Below are positions 24,421 through 37,427 of a stretch of 64,000 nt of DNA, piece by piece (within the stretch, counting starts at the first letter, position 1; every line of letters starts with the position of its first letter). The stretch lies in NCBI GenBank assembly GCA_905250115.1, contig CAJNOI010000005.1, forward strand, positions 806,001 through 870,000, given 5' to 3'. The stretch comes from Adineta steineri (taxonomy: Eukaryota > Rotifera > Eurotatoria > Adinetida > Adinetidae). Under the pieces are notes generated by a model that was not told where the DNA came from, ran no database searches, and saw only the letters and a program-made list of their open reading frames with translations. A program made the position numbers and the translations under genes.

Positions 24421-24690
24421 AGCTGTCTTATATGCACATTAAGAGAAAAAATAATTTACAAAGATTAAATTACATTAAAAACATATTTATGATTGAAACA
24501 ATATCTACGTATTTTTTGTCTCTATTCATTCAAATATTGTTCGAGTTATGCGATACTCATATCTTTTGATAAAAACGGAGTATATTGACTACTAAAATAC
24601 TGAGTTTCCAGTTTCACAAAAATTCGTCGAATCACATATGATATTGAAGTTTAATCTTTTTTAATGATGTATTTCATGACAAGGGGAACA

Positions 24691-24756
24691 AGTGGGTGTG
24701 AGTGTAGGGGTGGTGGGAATGTGAGACAGATATGTAGTCCCATTCACCCCGCACCG
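24691..24756. repeat. Inverted telomere-like element 12
   Basis: AGTGGGTGTGAGTGTAGGGG and CCCATTCACCCCGCACC form imperfect arms. Confidence 0.5.
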
Positions 24757-24823
24757 ATTTTAAGCACTATCAACATACAATCCCCTAAAGGTTGTGGGGA
24801 CCACCACTAGGTATTAGGAACCA

Positions 24824-24880
24824 GCTTGAGAATGTGAGTGTAAATAAAGAGTAACGATTTTTACTCACCCACACCCACCT
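24824..24880. repeat. Inverted telomere-like element 13
   Basis: CTTGAGAATGTGAGTGTAAA pairs imperfectly with TTTTTACTCACCCACACCC. The left terminus is near canonical. Confidence 0.6.
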
Positions 24881-24964
24881 TTCTTTCAATGTAATAATGA
24901 CAAATTATCCAGTATGATAATATATTTCGATTTCTAATAGAAGTTTTCATGCTGATTTGTTAAT

Positions 24965-25014
24965 AGGATGTGGATGTAAAACTAGGTGTGTATAAAACCC
25001 ACACCCACACCCTA
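24965..25014. repeat. Inverted telomere-like element 14
   Basis: AGGATGTGGATGT on the left, ACCCACACCCACACCCTA on the right. It directly abuts the tandem repeat starting at 25014. Confidence 0.6.
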
Positions 25015-25330
25015 ATATTTAAAATTAACTTGAAATTTTCTTGAAACTTTTATAATCTCTTTTTCTCTTCTATCTTTCATATATGTTACATATATATGAT
25101 GTTATAGATTACCTTGTGTACTAATATTTAAAAGTAACTCAAAACTTCTATGATTTCTTTTTTCTTCTATCCTTCATATATTGGTACATATATATAATAG
25201 TATAAATTATCTTGTGTACTAATATTTAAAAGTAACTCGAAACTTCTATAATTTCTTTTTTTCTTCTACCCTTCATATCTCTTACTTATATATGATGTAG
25301 TAGATTATCTTCTGTAGTAATATATAAGGT
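25014..25330. repeat. Tandem repeat, three units of about 98-109 bp
   Basis: Units begin at 25014, 25123 and 25221, each with AATATTTAAAA(G/T)TAACT, a CTTTTTTCTTCT-like tract, CATATAT and end CTTGTGTACT. A fourth partial unit starts at 25319. Function unknown. Confidence 0.75.
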
Positions 25331-26100
25331 TACCCAGAGATTTCTAAGCTTTGTGTCCTCGCTGCACGCTTGAGATACGTCACTTCTATTTGATAAATTG
25401 TACCATCATCCGCGGTTATTGTGCGAGTTTCCTGAAAGTTTTTTCCGTTGCTTCACGGGTTATCTCTCTATTATTTATTTCGCATATGTAGTATGGTGTC
25501 TAGGAACGTCGAAAACTTTCAAAGCTTCTTGTGTAGTTGATTGTATGGACGGTTCTATATAAAATTTTCAGAAAATGCGTTGTAATTAATTGATGTATTA
25601 TTGTATGAACCCTTATGTGGCAATGAATGGTGCTGGAAAATTTCAGTATTTTTCGAAATTTCTCTTTCGCGGAAATCTAAGCACTGCTACACCTTCACGC
25701 ATACTGTTGTGACTGCAAATTAGTTTCTGGAATAAGTAAGCGATTCCAGTCCGGATTTCTGGATTTCTGTGCATTGATCCGACGAAATCTCTAGAAGTTC
25801 GATCCAATTTCAGGAATTGCGTGGCGAGAAAATTGACGAAACTCGGCCGATAACGGGTGAATCTGTTGCATTGAATGACGATCGAGTTCCCGGCATTGAA
25901 TGAAACTAGTTCTGTGGGCGGAATTGATTTTGCAATGTTTAACATTGCGGAATAGAATAACTGCTCGCTGACTCGTGTATACACTGTTACAATGGCATAT
26001 ATAGTCACACATATGCTGTCATAATTATGTAATAGTCCCTAGAAGCTATCATTCGGATCTTTTATCAGGTCTCAAAATACATCGCTCAGTTGAGGGCGAG

Positions 26101-26153
26101 GAAGTGGATGGGTGTATGTGTGTATACTGTATCTGTCTCAGACCCACACCCTA
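26101..26153. repeat. Inverted telomere-like element 15
   Basis: GTGGATGGGTGTATGTGTG left arm and AGACCCACACCCTAAC right arm. Confidence 0.5.
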
Positions 26154-26581
26154 ACAACTTTGGAGTTTGTGCAGTCAGCCAACTTTTGTACCTGACCTTG
26201 GGCCGAATAGAATTCTAGTTTTTATCTTTGCTTCACCTTTACCGTTGCTCTTCTTAATGTTGCGTGATCAATTAACTAAAAGTAACAGTCGTGTTACTCA
26301 CAAAGGTATTTCGTGGTAGCTTGATAAGCTAGTTAAAGAACGTTTAACTACGAACACTATATTACTCGCACTCATATAAAACGCTCTTTTAAAAGTATCT
26401 TTTCTATTATAATGTATCATTAATTAAATTCTAATCGAATAGACTAGTCTATACAATGCAAAAACAACAGTTTTCACAATCTCTGTAGATTCAAACAGAA
26501 ATCTCAACAAAAACTACTTCTAGTCTTGTCCGTTTGTTTTTAATGAAACTTAGTGAATCTTTTTAAATTCATATATAGATT

Positions 26582-29500
26582 ATGGCTTCCGAATTTTCAT
26601 TATCAAATAACTCAATTCATACAAAACGAGCTCTTCTCATTGGAAACAATGAATACAAGAAAAATAGTCAACTTCGATATTGTATCAATGATGCTGAAGA
26701 TCTTGCTAAAAAATTACATAACATCAACTTTGAAATCACAGTTGGTGCTAATTTAACATATGAAGAGATGGATAGAATAATCGAAGCGTTTAATGATAAG
26801 ATAAATCCAGGTGATCTTGTAATTTTCTTTTTTTCGGGTCATGGATATCAATGGAGTCATCTAAATTTTCTCATACCGATTGATGAAGATCGAATTACAA
26901 CAAATACTGATCTCAAATATCGAGCAATAAATGCTCAAGCTATACTTGAAAAGATTATGGGTCGTCGCCCATCAGCATCTATATTTCTTCTAAATTGTTC
27001 TCGAAATAGTTTTGTATGCGAATCATCAAATTCTAACGATCTTTCAAGTATACGAGCGGTTCCTAATTCATTTATTGGTTTTGCATATGATACAAATAAA
27101 GTTGCATTAGATGAATCAATAAATGATCGAAATAGTTTATTTACATATCATCTTCTTCAACATATTGATCAACCGAATTTAACTATTGATGAAATAATGT
27201 ATGATGTTTGTGATGGTGTAATGAAAGAAACAAATGATGATCAATGTCCATTTCGAGTATCTTCGCTTCGACGGAGAGTTTATTTAAACCAACAATTTAC
27301 AACTAGTAAGTTCAAAATAATTTTGAATCGCTATAAATATGAAAAATAATTTCTAACATCATTTTACAGTTTATATTTAATAAGCTTTCAATCCTATGAA
27401 AATAGAGCATCATTACATTTGTCATCAACGTTTTGAGCGCGAAATTTTTTCAAGACGAAATAATTATATAGAATATACAAAGTAAATTACACTTTTTATG
27501 AGATCAGCTTTTGCATAAAAATAGAAAAATATATCTTACAAGACGATATCTATCGAATTTTTGTAAAGTTTTGTATTTTTTAAATATGTTTCACTGCAAA
27601 TATGAATATGGCTACTTGTAACACCAGAGTTTTATATTTACGGTTTTATTATAGAGCAATCGAATGATGCCATGTGTACTACCCTTGAACCTCTCGACTC
27701 AAAAGCCGACCTCATTCTCGCCAATACACAAACGAATATAAATCAAATAAAGTACATTATGACACAGATGTATGAATTGCATGAGTTCACTACACCTCGC
27801 TACTTTTTCATTTTTCCGGCAAAGCACAATGATCGGACAATACTCAATACGGTGCAAGAGTGGTACCATCTCCACTACAAACTCTATTTTCTATGTGAAT
27901 GTTCAGATGAGCCTGATAAAATCCATATTGCTCTACATAGCGGCTATTCGATTAAAAAGACAAGAGAATTCATCGTCAAGTATGCACCTTATTTACGAAC
28001 AACATTGAAAATTGCTCAAGTCATATTCAAACGCGGAAATTTTGTTATTCCGCAACTGGATAGCGCGTCAGAGTCCGTTGATAGCGGTATATATACGATC
28101 TTACCAACACCTGATAAGCAGAAAGAGATGGAACAGCAGCTAAACTTGGTTGAGAAATTACTCGATCGTGTCGACCATCAATGGACACAGTCAAAGTCCA
28201 CAATGTTCAGACAAGATAAGTTATGTGGAGTGCCACTTCAAGGACTAGATCTGCGTGAAGTTGAAAAGTATCTGGACGTTGCCGATAATAAACGTAGTTT
28301 AGGAAACCTGTGCCGAACAGTCACCGTTGATGGACATGTGCGTTGGGTGTGCTTAGAGCACTATGACGATATCAGCTTTAATAACGCGATGTTCAAATAT
28401 ATTGAGCAGCTGGAAGCCATGGGAGGCAAATTCGATATGAAAACTAGAGAAGCAGTGGTGAGTCCAAAGGATTTGAGTAGCAAGAGTGTCCAAATATTGT
28501 GTGAAGCTCTCACCAAAGGTTTCAATGTTCTGAAATTGACATTTAAAGGGTGTACAGTTAAGGAAGATGATCTTGTCAGGCTGCTTGATGTTGTCATCAA
28601 TCGCTCTTCGATTCAGTGTCTTAACATATTTGCTGTTTGTGTTTACAATCTATTTGGAAATACGAAGTATGTCTGCAAGTGTATGACTACAGAATTCAAC
28701 AATCAATCCTTCCAAGTTCGCTTCTACGATAGTTATCAAGATGGACATATTTCAATGCTTACTCAACTCTTGCTACAAAACAGAATACATCGAACGCTCG
28801 ATTTTTCTGCTTCTGATTTTATGGACCACGAACGTGATCTTCAGCAGTGCTTTGAAACGAAAGGAATAGTAACAGGATTGATTGTGAATCATTCTAACAA
28901 TGTTGATATCATAAATGCTCTGTTTAATTCTAAAATGAAAACATTGTATCAACTAAAATTCAACAGTTCGTTACATGTACCATCGACTTTATCTCTTTTC
29001 TGTGGAATGTTGAAAACCAACCAAACACTTGTTGAAATGGACATTATGGATCAACTTGGTATCAATGACGAAGCTTTCATTGTCAATCTTTTGAATACTT
29101 TGAAAGGACACAAATCAATCAAACAACTCAGTCTGCATGTAAAGAATATTGAACGATCGGATCGGAAAGAAGCTAGTCTGATAGAGTCATTGAAGAATGA
29201 TCAATTTATTTCACACCTCCGACTATCTGAATCTGTTATCACACATAAACTCACACAGGCATTTATTCAAGCTTCTCAAGAATGTCACACCTTAAGACAT
29301 CTCGAGTTATATCACACCCAAGTGAACATCGACGATGTTCAACAGCTGAAATCCTTATACGAGAATCACAATTTGATGTACCTGAAAATATCAGAACAGT
29401 CATGTCGATACGCAATGCTAGAAGAGACAAATGAGCAGCCTGCAAAAGGTAAGAACTACGATATGTCTTTCATTCATTTTTCGCGAGATACGAAAATTTG

Positions 29501-32500
29501 ATAGAGAGTGAGCAGATCAGATGGACACCTGTACACTAAAATACTCATTGATAACCCATAGTAGTCTAACGTGACATCTTATTCGATGTTTAGGTACTAG
29601 ATATGCTGGTGCGGTTTAGCTTTTAAAACACTATCATATCTATATCTTATCCTTGTGACGGTAGAACGTGTCAAGAGCAAAATCTCTTTTTCCTATGAAA
29701 AACTGCATTTCAATCCAAAGCATTTTGTGTCAGCGTAAAAAATGTATGTATGAAACGATTAGCCAACATGTGTCGGAAAGTAAGGAAGGTAGGACAGATC
29801 ACTATCCGGATAGTACTCGAATTCATTTTCCTTAAACGCTTTTTGACGTTTACTTTTGTTCAAATAAGACTATTGACATGACTTATGATAAACGATATCC
29901 ATGACATTTTGTACTCTTTTCACATGAAATGTTTATCATCCCCATTTTTAGTTCAGAAATTCCGAAGTGGACTAAACTGAATGAATTGGAGTAATCATTG
30001 TTCCACGATGATTGCTAAAGAGATGTATTAAGAATGAACCACACGTGTTCGATTTTAGTTCACAATATACATATAGTATTCGTTGTACTGGCGTTGATCA
30101 TCATATTTAAATAAACTCATTTAATATTAAATTTAAAAACTAATTCAAAATTCAAAATCTTTTATTTCGTAAGTTTAAAATAATATTTTGTGATATTTTA
30201 ATGATTAACAAATAAACAATTTCAATTCTTTTTCAGCTCAAAATAAAAATAAACTATTTACAAACAAAATAGAACATGTAGAGAGATTAAATTAGACTTT
30301 GAAAAAAAAGTAACATGTGGATAAATATGAGAAATGGAAATCTTTTTTATGTTAATTCAATATATTTATGAAAATTGTGTTAAGAAAAAATTTGAAATAG
30401 TTTTGTATTATTATGAATAATGTTGATAATTCTTTTCTCATCCATTTTATTTACTTTTATTGAAATTGATTTCGATATGAAACAGATTAATTCTTCATAC
30501 TTTAAGATCTATCTTAAAAAATCATCAGAACATCATGTTCTGTTTTTATTCTGACTAAAAAAGATCTTCGACTTCATTCTCATTCATCTATAGAATTGAT
30601 CAATCTTCTGTATTTGTAAATCAAATTTATTTATTTTTCGTCAAAATAAGACAAAATCTATTCGTTTCTAAATTCTGTCTCTCTCATTTTTCTTTTTTAA
30701 GAATCACTGTTAAACAAAGAATCAAAATTGAGATAATGTTCTTGTTGAGCTTTTATTAAAGCGTTTATAGAATTTAGTTTTATTGATCAGAATTTCACAG
30801 AAAAAAGATTTGTTTGTCAAATAAATATTAAAATTAGAAAATATAAAAGAATAAATCTTCTCTCTCAAATATCTTTATTATGTTTGTCTCATTATAATTA
30901 AATTTCCAATAAAGAATATCATTCATACTAAATTATTATTGTAACATAGATTATACCAATAAATACCACAATATTTCATTTCATTTTCATTTCAGATGAT
31001 TTTAAATAAAAATATTTTTATTTTCATAACAAAACAAGTTTTCATTTTTTATTTTTCAAATCTTTTTCAAAGATGAACAAATCTATTCAGATGAAATCCA
31101 TTAAATTTTATATTTTACAAGTATAAAAACAATTTTGTTAAACGAAATAAAATAAAATAAAATTTAAATTACAATTAAATTAATTCAAATCATTTTTATT
31201 TTATTACACTTTAAAATAACACTTTTTATTCATATTTATTCATCCATTTCATTCAAATATAAACTAAGTCTTTCTTCTTTTAGAACAATCATCCCTTGTC
31301 AATCATATTAACATCAACACCAAATGGAAACAACATGGAATTACCGTTGCTGGAGGTAATGGATATGGTAAACAGTTAAATCAACTCTCCCTTCCTTGGG
31401 GTATCTATGTTGATGATGATCATCAAACTATTCATATTGCTGATTGTTTTAATCATCGTATTGTGGAGTGGAAATGTGAAGCAAAGAATGGTCAAGTTGT
31501 TGCAGGTAAAATTGGAGAAGGAAATCGAAGTGACCAATTGAACCAGCCAAGAGATGTGATTGTTGATGAAAAGAATGATTCTATTATCATTTGTGATAGT
31601 GGAAACAGACGAGTGGTACGATGGTCTCGTCAAAACGGAACAAACGGAGAAACAATCATTTCTGACATTGATTGCTGCGGTCTGACAATGGATAAGAATG
31701 GAGATCTTTATGTCTCTGACTGCGTAAAGAATGAAGTGAAACGATGGAAACAAGGAGAGAGAAAAGGAACAATAGTAGCAGGTGGAAATGGACAAGGAAA
31801 TCATCTCAATCAACTTCATTATCCTATTTATATCTTTGTTGATGAAGATCATTCCGTTTATGTGTCGGATTTTGAGAATCATCGTGTGATGAAATGGATG
31901 AAAGGTGCAAAAGAAGGTATTGTTGTTGCTGGTGGAAATGGTCATGGGAATAGCTTAACACAATTGTCTTATCCTTTGGGAGTGATTGTCGACCACTTTG
32001 GTAGTGTTTATGTGGCTGACCGATACAATGATCGAATAATGCGTTGGTGTGAAGGATCTTGCGAAGGTAGTATTGTTGTTGGTGGAAATGGAAAAGGAAA
32101 TGAACCAAATCAGTTCAATGGTCCCATAGGTTTATCATTCGATACTCAAGGTAATCTCTATGTTGTCGATGGGGGTAATGATCGAATACAAAAAGTCGAT
32201 ATTGATTCAATATTCAATTTATATGAAGATCGTGGTAAACTCGCATCACATATGAGTGATTATGATATGAGTATACAATGGCGTCAAAAATCACTCGTAG
32301 CCAAAGAGCAAAATCAATTAACTACCAATTCCAACATTGGTGAAGCAAACAATTCGACTGGTAGGTTCATTGAAAGATAATCTATGATTTTTGGGCGAGT
32401 GATCTATATAAAAATGAATATTTTAGAAACAAACAAATCTTTGAAAACTCAGTAGGACTAAACTCGTTAGGAGATAGGGCTCATCCTATAAGAAAAACTT

Positions 32501-33970
32501 GTTTTTTATTAATCAATCAATCATTTCAGAAGATAGAAAATTGTTTTCCAACCAAAATCAAGTCTATATGATAAATATCGGTTGATATCGACTCTATTCT
32601 TCTATCATTAGACTGTTACACACTTTTTATGACAACATTAATATTGATTTCTTCGTTTATATTACTAAATCATGACATCATTATATAAAAAGTCGAAAGT
32701 CTTTCTACTAAACAGTGAAATATACATAAAAATGGGAATAGTTTTTGTTCTTTTATCTAATCCCACGATAATTAATAAAAAAATGCCGTATTCTCTAAAC
32801 TAACTTGAGTGTGAGACAAGCCAGATGACGCGAAGTGGTTTACTAAATAGCTAGTTTCTCATATTAAATATAGAAAGTTCGTAACTATAGTAATTCATGT
32901 TAGAGAAACAAAGAAACCTGTTGAGCGGGTAGTTGTTATATTCCTTTGAGTAAAGATTGAGGTCTTAAAGATTCAGCAACAAATTTTGCGGGCGATACAA
33001 TGGATGCGTTCTATGTTGCTTCGAGAAACGACAACTTATGAAAAAGCATGAAGTTGAAACATAACTAGTAATGGAATATGCAAGTCTGTCTGCAAAGTGA
33101 ATCATAGATAGATAAAGATAGAAATGATTTAGGTCGAATCAGTTTCTGGTTGATGATCAGCTGTCTTTATTATTGATGAGTGCCGAAAAGAAAATTGCTT
33201 ATTGCGAAAGTGTTTTGATTACGATATATTTTAGAGTCTTAGTCAAAAGCTTTTTAAACTGAACTCATAATATCACAAAGTTTTGTCGAGATTTTTTACG
33301 TTTATACGATCTTTTGAAGGCATGTTAAAGCTTTGCAAAATCTCATAGAGCTCTTTTGACATCTTTTTTTCTCACACAATACATGATCTGCCAGCAAGAT
33401 TTGACGCTAATTCAGCATATAAAATAATTATCTTTCTTTGTTTATATAGCTTTAGTCGAGCAGTCACCAACATATAAATTTCAGTATAGTAATCGACCGA
33501 TAGTTTATATAGTCGATCTTGAACTGCCGTCTCCGTCTATCGAATGGGATTTAGAAATCGCACAGTTGGAGAAACATAACATGCATAGTCAACTTGCCGA
33601 TGTTATACGTGAATTGAATCCGACCATTCCTTTTTACATACTTGCTTCTAAGCCACCATCTGACGAAACCATGTTACATGCACAACTACTACGTTACTAT
33701 TATCTTCGGACTTCATCTAACGAACCTCCTCAAACAGATTTAAACGTTGATGATCGCGTCATCAGCATCGATTCAATTGATCACTTCGCTAGCGAACTTT
33801 ATGAAAATTTGGGACAATATTATCGAGATGAAGCTGAAAAAGTCCTGTTTAAACATCAAGATCGAGATGAGGCTAAACAGCTCTTGACGAAATCGAAAAA
33901 ATGTTTTGAAATATTAGAACGTGATATTGAGAAAACATTGAAACACTACAAAAATTTAGCAATGACGTAA
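26582..33970 (+). CDS. Caspase-like / LRR / NHL-propeller multidomain protein
   Basis: Four exons (26582-27305, 27655-29448, 31284-32360, 33450-33970), all joined at phase 1, give 1,371 residues. Residues 15-235 are a caspase-fold (peptidase C14) domain: KRALLIGNNEY, FFFSGHG with catalytic His87, FLLNCS with catalytic Cys139. Exon 2 starts with an alpha/beta region (TPRYFFIFPAK, YKLYFLCECSDE, HSGYSIKKTREFIVKYAPYL) like that in fungal and bdelloid NLR/LRR-type signalling proteins as I recall them, then ribonuclease-inhibitor-type leucine-rich repeats. Exon 3 (about 840-1199) is a six-repeat NHL propeller. Exon 4 is an unrecognised C-terminal domain (RPIVYIVDLELP, TIPFYILASKP). This suggests a cytosolic sensor with a protease effector. 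No NB-ARC/NACHT Walker motifs were seen. The last two joins are inferences from phase and frame; unspliced exon 2 would stop at 29501. Confidence 0.65.
29449..31283 (+). other. Long intron (inferred) of the caspase/NHL gene
   Basis: 1.8 kb of very AT-rich sequence without a recognisable exon. Its last about 120 bp match the intron of the B-box/NHL gene. If it is not an intron, the caspase-LRR gene ends at 29501 and a separate NHL gene starts here. Confidence 0.45.
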
Positions 33971-34707
33971 TATATACTTACAGGTAGTTTTTATATTTCA
34001 TATATAATCCCGCCATCTTCACAAACATAATTCTATCAAATCCATTTAATATATATTATTATTATCATCACCAATACTGTAATAAACTTGATGTTTGCAA
34101 CCTTTATCTTTAATCGTGACTAAATGACAACTCGACTTTTATTCAATTCTCACAAAACGATATTAATATGAGAGAGAAGGGAAGATGAAATTATCATGAA
34201 TATTTTTCGCTTTAATTGTAAACAAAGATACAAAATACTCTTTGTTATCAAATTCTTTTTCAAAAAGTTGAATAATCAACGAATATCTCTTGATATGCTG
34301 TCTACAACAGTTCTGATGACTCATATAATATTTTAGTCTTTAATAAAATTAGTACATTCAAAGTGTTTTCTTTTCTATCACTTAGAAATTATGATGTTAT
34401 CGATAAACACTGCTTATCGTACTTCTACTTTTAAAAAAATGATGATTTTTTTAATCTTCATCTTTCTTTATCGAAAAATTACTTTAGTTAACTTTAAAAA
34501 GAATTTTATGTAAGAAAGTCCAGCCGAAGATAAAGAACATAAATTAATTGTAAAAGAAGATTTCACTCTCAACTTTTCGTGAGCTACCTTGTTGTTCCAT
34601 TTAATATGTTGTATAAGCACTTGTATTATTTATTTCAGATAAAAACACGCTTCCAAGGTGATATTATTTGATTTCGACGAACGACTCGATCGTAGAATTT
34701 AGAAAAT
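33971..34707. other. Intergenic region
   Basis: AT-rich spacer between the caspase/NHL gene stop and the next ATG. An acceptor-like TTATTTCAG at about 34631-34639 precedes the likely 5' UTR of the downstream gene. Nothing else is seen. Confidence 0.4.
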
Positions 34708-35660
34708 ATGGTAAGTTTCGCGTGATATCTTATTATAGTTGTATTATTCGAAGAATACACAAAAGAAAATAATTTTTTACCTGTAATTAATAAAAGATTC
34801 AATATTATCTCTCTTCAAATCTAATTGAATTGGAAATAACGCGATACTACTGCGTTACAGACAGAAACTAAATACACAATTAAAATCACAAACGATTTAG
34901 AAGTCAAGTTCTGATGAAAATAACATAAAAACATGAGATATAAATGTTGATGTGAACGACTTTCACACTTTGTGATAATATAAAGGTGCGCTTTTTCTTA
35001 TTTACAAAAAGAAACAAAGTTAGAGACAATTAAGAGCTTTAGGTTATTACATCTACTCCATATCATATAAACTTTATTGCAAACAAAAGGCTTTATGTCG
35101 TTTAGGCAGAATCTCAATTCGGTATGGTGATACCTGTTGGATTATTTCATGATGAACCTCACATATTATTCTTGCACTTGAACGTAGCTATTAATCTTCA
35201 CCAACATTTACATCGTTATAATGACGTAGTAACTGTTTTAAATAGTGAAAATGCTCTCTTCAATCGACTCGCTATGCCTAATCAGTCATTTGTGATCGTT
35301 GCTCTACTACCAGAGCAAGTTTTAGATCGAACCCATAGCTTCAATCAAATCAACTTTGAACCATATGCAACTGTCGATTATATTTATCTACTATATAAAA
35401 AGCACCCAATATACGTCACAATTAAGCGAGATCGTTTTCAACAATTAAAAGGTTGGCATTCGATCACTGATGATACGTTGGACAAAATCATATGGATCGT
35501 TTCAAAAACATTAGATCGTAACGTAAACTATTGTAACGAACGTGCTTATCAGAGCGCTCGAGATGGTAATAACGGTTTAGCTGCAATCTATGAACAGCAG
35601 CGGCTCGAGCGAAATCGGCTTCGAATAGATGCTATGCAGCAATTACTAGACTTTATATAA
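34708..35660 (+). CDS. Protein of unknown family (185 residues)
   Basis: The second coding exon is 35106-35660 (AESQFGMVIPVGLFHDEP at its start). Exon 1 would contribute only the ATG (34708-34710), followed directly by a strong donor GTAAGT, so the start codon alone is the coding part of exon 1. If that is wrong, the internal ATG at 35124 gives 179 residues. The sequence alternates hydrophobic strands and helices (ILFLHLNVAINL, SFVIVALLPEQVL, DYIYLLYKKHPIYVTIKRD), suggesting an alpha/beta fold, then ends in a charged helix. There is no signal peptide or membrane segment. Codon use and GC resemble exon 4 of the preceding gene, and both have an alpha/beta start with a helical tail, but I see no clear homology. 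Confidence 0.55.
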
Positions 35661-37300
35661 CTAATTATATCAAGTAGAGACAGTCCACATAGATTTATTC
35701 AATAATAAATGATAAACATGATATTCATCTTATGGTTACAGACATTTCTATAATTCTCTACGGAAAACATGCCAGATATACTTAGCTTATCTAGAGCAGT
35801 TTACTTCATACTATTTTACAAGTAAAGCTTTCGGTTAAATGAAGATTTTTGAATTATAACTAAAAATCTGAATGCAAAGAAATAATGTGTAGACAACTAC
35901 ATTGTCATGGACTTTTCGGAATCGTGTGACTACTTTCAAGCGAACAGCTTTTTATTAATAAGTGCGGATTTTGATAATCTACAAAATATTCAAAATTCAA
36001 TTAAATCTCTTGAGAAGTAATTACATAACAGAAACAAGAAGGATAAAAATGATCGTGTGTGATATAGATCAAAATACGATCGATCTCATCCATTATAATG
36101 AATAATTTTATAAACAAAAATAATTTAAAAACCACGGTTTTTAACAGATCGATAGTTTAGATCACAACAATCGGATCATCCAAATATTAAAAGAGTTTAT
36201 TGAAAACTTGTCAAAATTTGAATTTCTGCCGAACCTCTTATGTACATTCGAACTAGACAACTCATTTCAAAAACTGAAAATTTTCGGTAATCAGCCTCTA
36301 CAGTTTTGAATAGTAGTATTATTAATCCTCTTTTAAAAGGTTCTATAAATCTTTATCTTTTTCAGAGTCATAATACTTATCTTATCATTAAAAATAATAA
36401 AACAATTCGATAAAAAATCAAAGTATAGACTAATAGTATTCATAACTATGTGTTGTTAATTCTATTTTTAAATAATCAATAAATAAAGTATTAGAGATTC
36501 GAACTTTATCTGAGTTGTTAAACTTTCATCTTTGAAGAGTTTTAGCCCGTATTCTGAATATTGAAGTAAAGTGCAGTGCTAGTGGTGGGAAGTAACTCTA
36601 TTGTGCTGTTGGAAATGTAATGATAGATTTCTGCGATTTTGCAGATAGTTTTAAATGAATTTTCTTCGATTTTATAGCCAGTTTCTACAAACTATCATTG
36701 AATGATATTTGTGACTCGATTGTTACCGATGCTTCACTATCTCCATCTTGATTAATATGGCTATCATTAGTAGCAATCATTATTTCTGCTAGGTACAAAT
36801 ATTATAACTTATGATATTCTTAATCAACAATGTACAATAGACAGACGATTGTATACAATGAATTGAAAGATTTGGATGATTCGTAGAAAATACTTCAGAA
36901 AGAAAAAAAAATATTGGTAAAGAACGGTTTTAGCAATTGACGTATATATTGGCCATTTTTATTAACTATTGAAAATCCGAGATCGCCATCTTATTAATTT
37001 TCATTACACAACAATGACGACAAAAAAACAACAATATACATCATCAAGAATTCATCGGATATGTATGCGATAATGATTTCTTAGAACTGAAATTGAGTTA
37101 AAAATGAAAAGCAGATAATATTTTAAAAAGCAGAAGAGATGGCGACCTTGTTCACAAAGTTTTGTTGAAATTCTTAATATAGAGTGAAGATAAATGTTAG
37201 TGTGTATTGTGTAATGTTTTATAAGAGTAATGTACTTAGTAGAGTAGTAAAGTATTAATGAATAAATAAAGGTTAGTCATGTATGTATGATAATAAAATA

Positions 37301-37317
37301 TCCACACCCACACCCGC
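37301..37317. repeat. Telomere-like tract 16 (one arm)
   Basis: CCACACCCACACCCG with no partner arm nearby. Confidence 0.5.
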
Positions 37318-37427
37318 GTCGGTTAATTAAACTCTGCATTTTACTTATTATTTACAAACACACAACATTTAAAATAATATTTGAAATTCGACAAAGATCG
37401 ATTGCTGAAAAGCAAAAGTTTGAGACT

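Larger units (their letters stand above)
23994..26581. other. 2.6 kb intergenic region dense in repeats
   Basis: It contains six telomere-like elements (10-15) and a tandem repeat (25014-25330). From 25340 to 26040 the base composition is less AT-rich; an open frame there (25643-26008, minus) matches nothing I recognise and may be a transposon remnant. Confidence 0.45.

Noticed and set aside
25643..26008. 121-residue minus-strand frame in a less AT-rich block
   Set aside because: No recognisable domain; overlapping frames are also open. It may be repeat-derived but I cannot support a gene.
29263..29445. Minus-strand frame within the LRR exon
   Set aside because: Shadow of the plus-strand coding exon.
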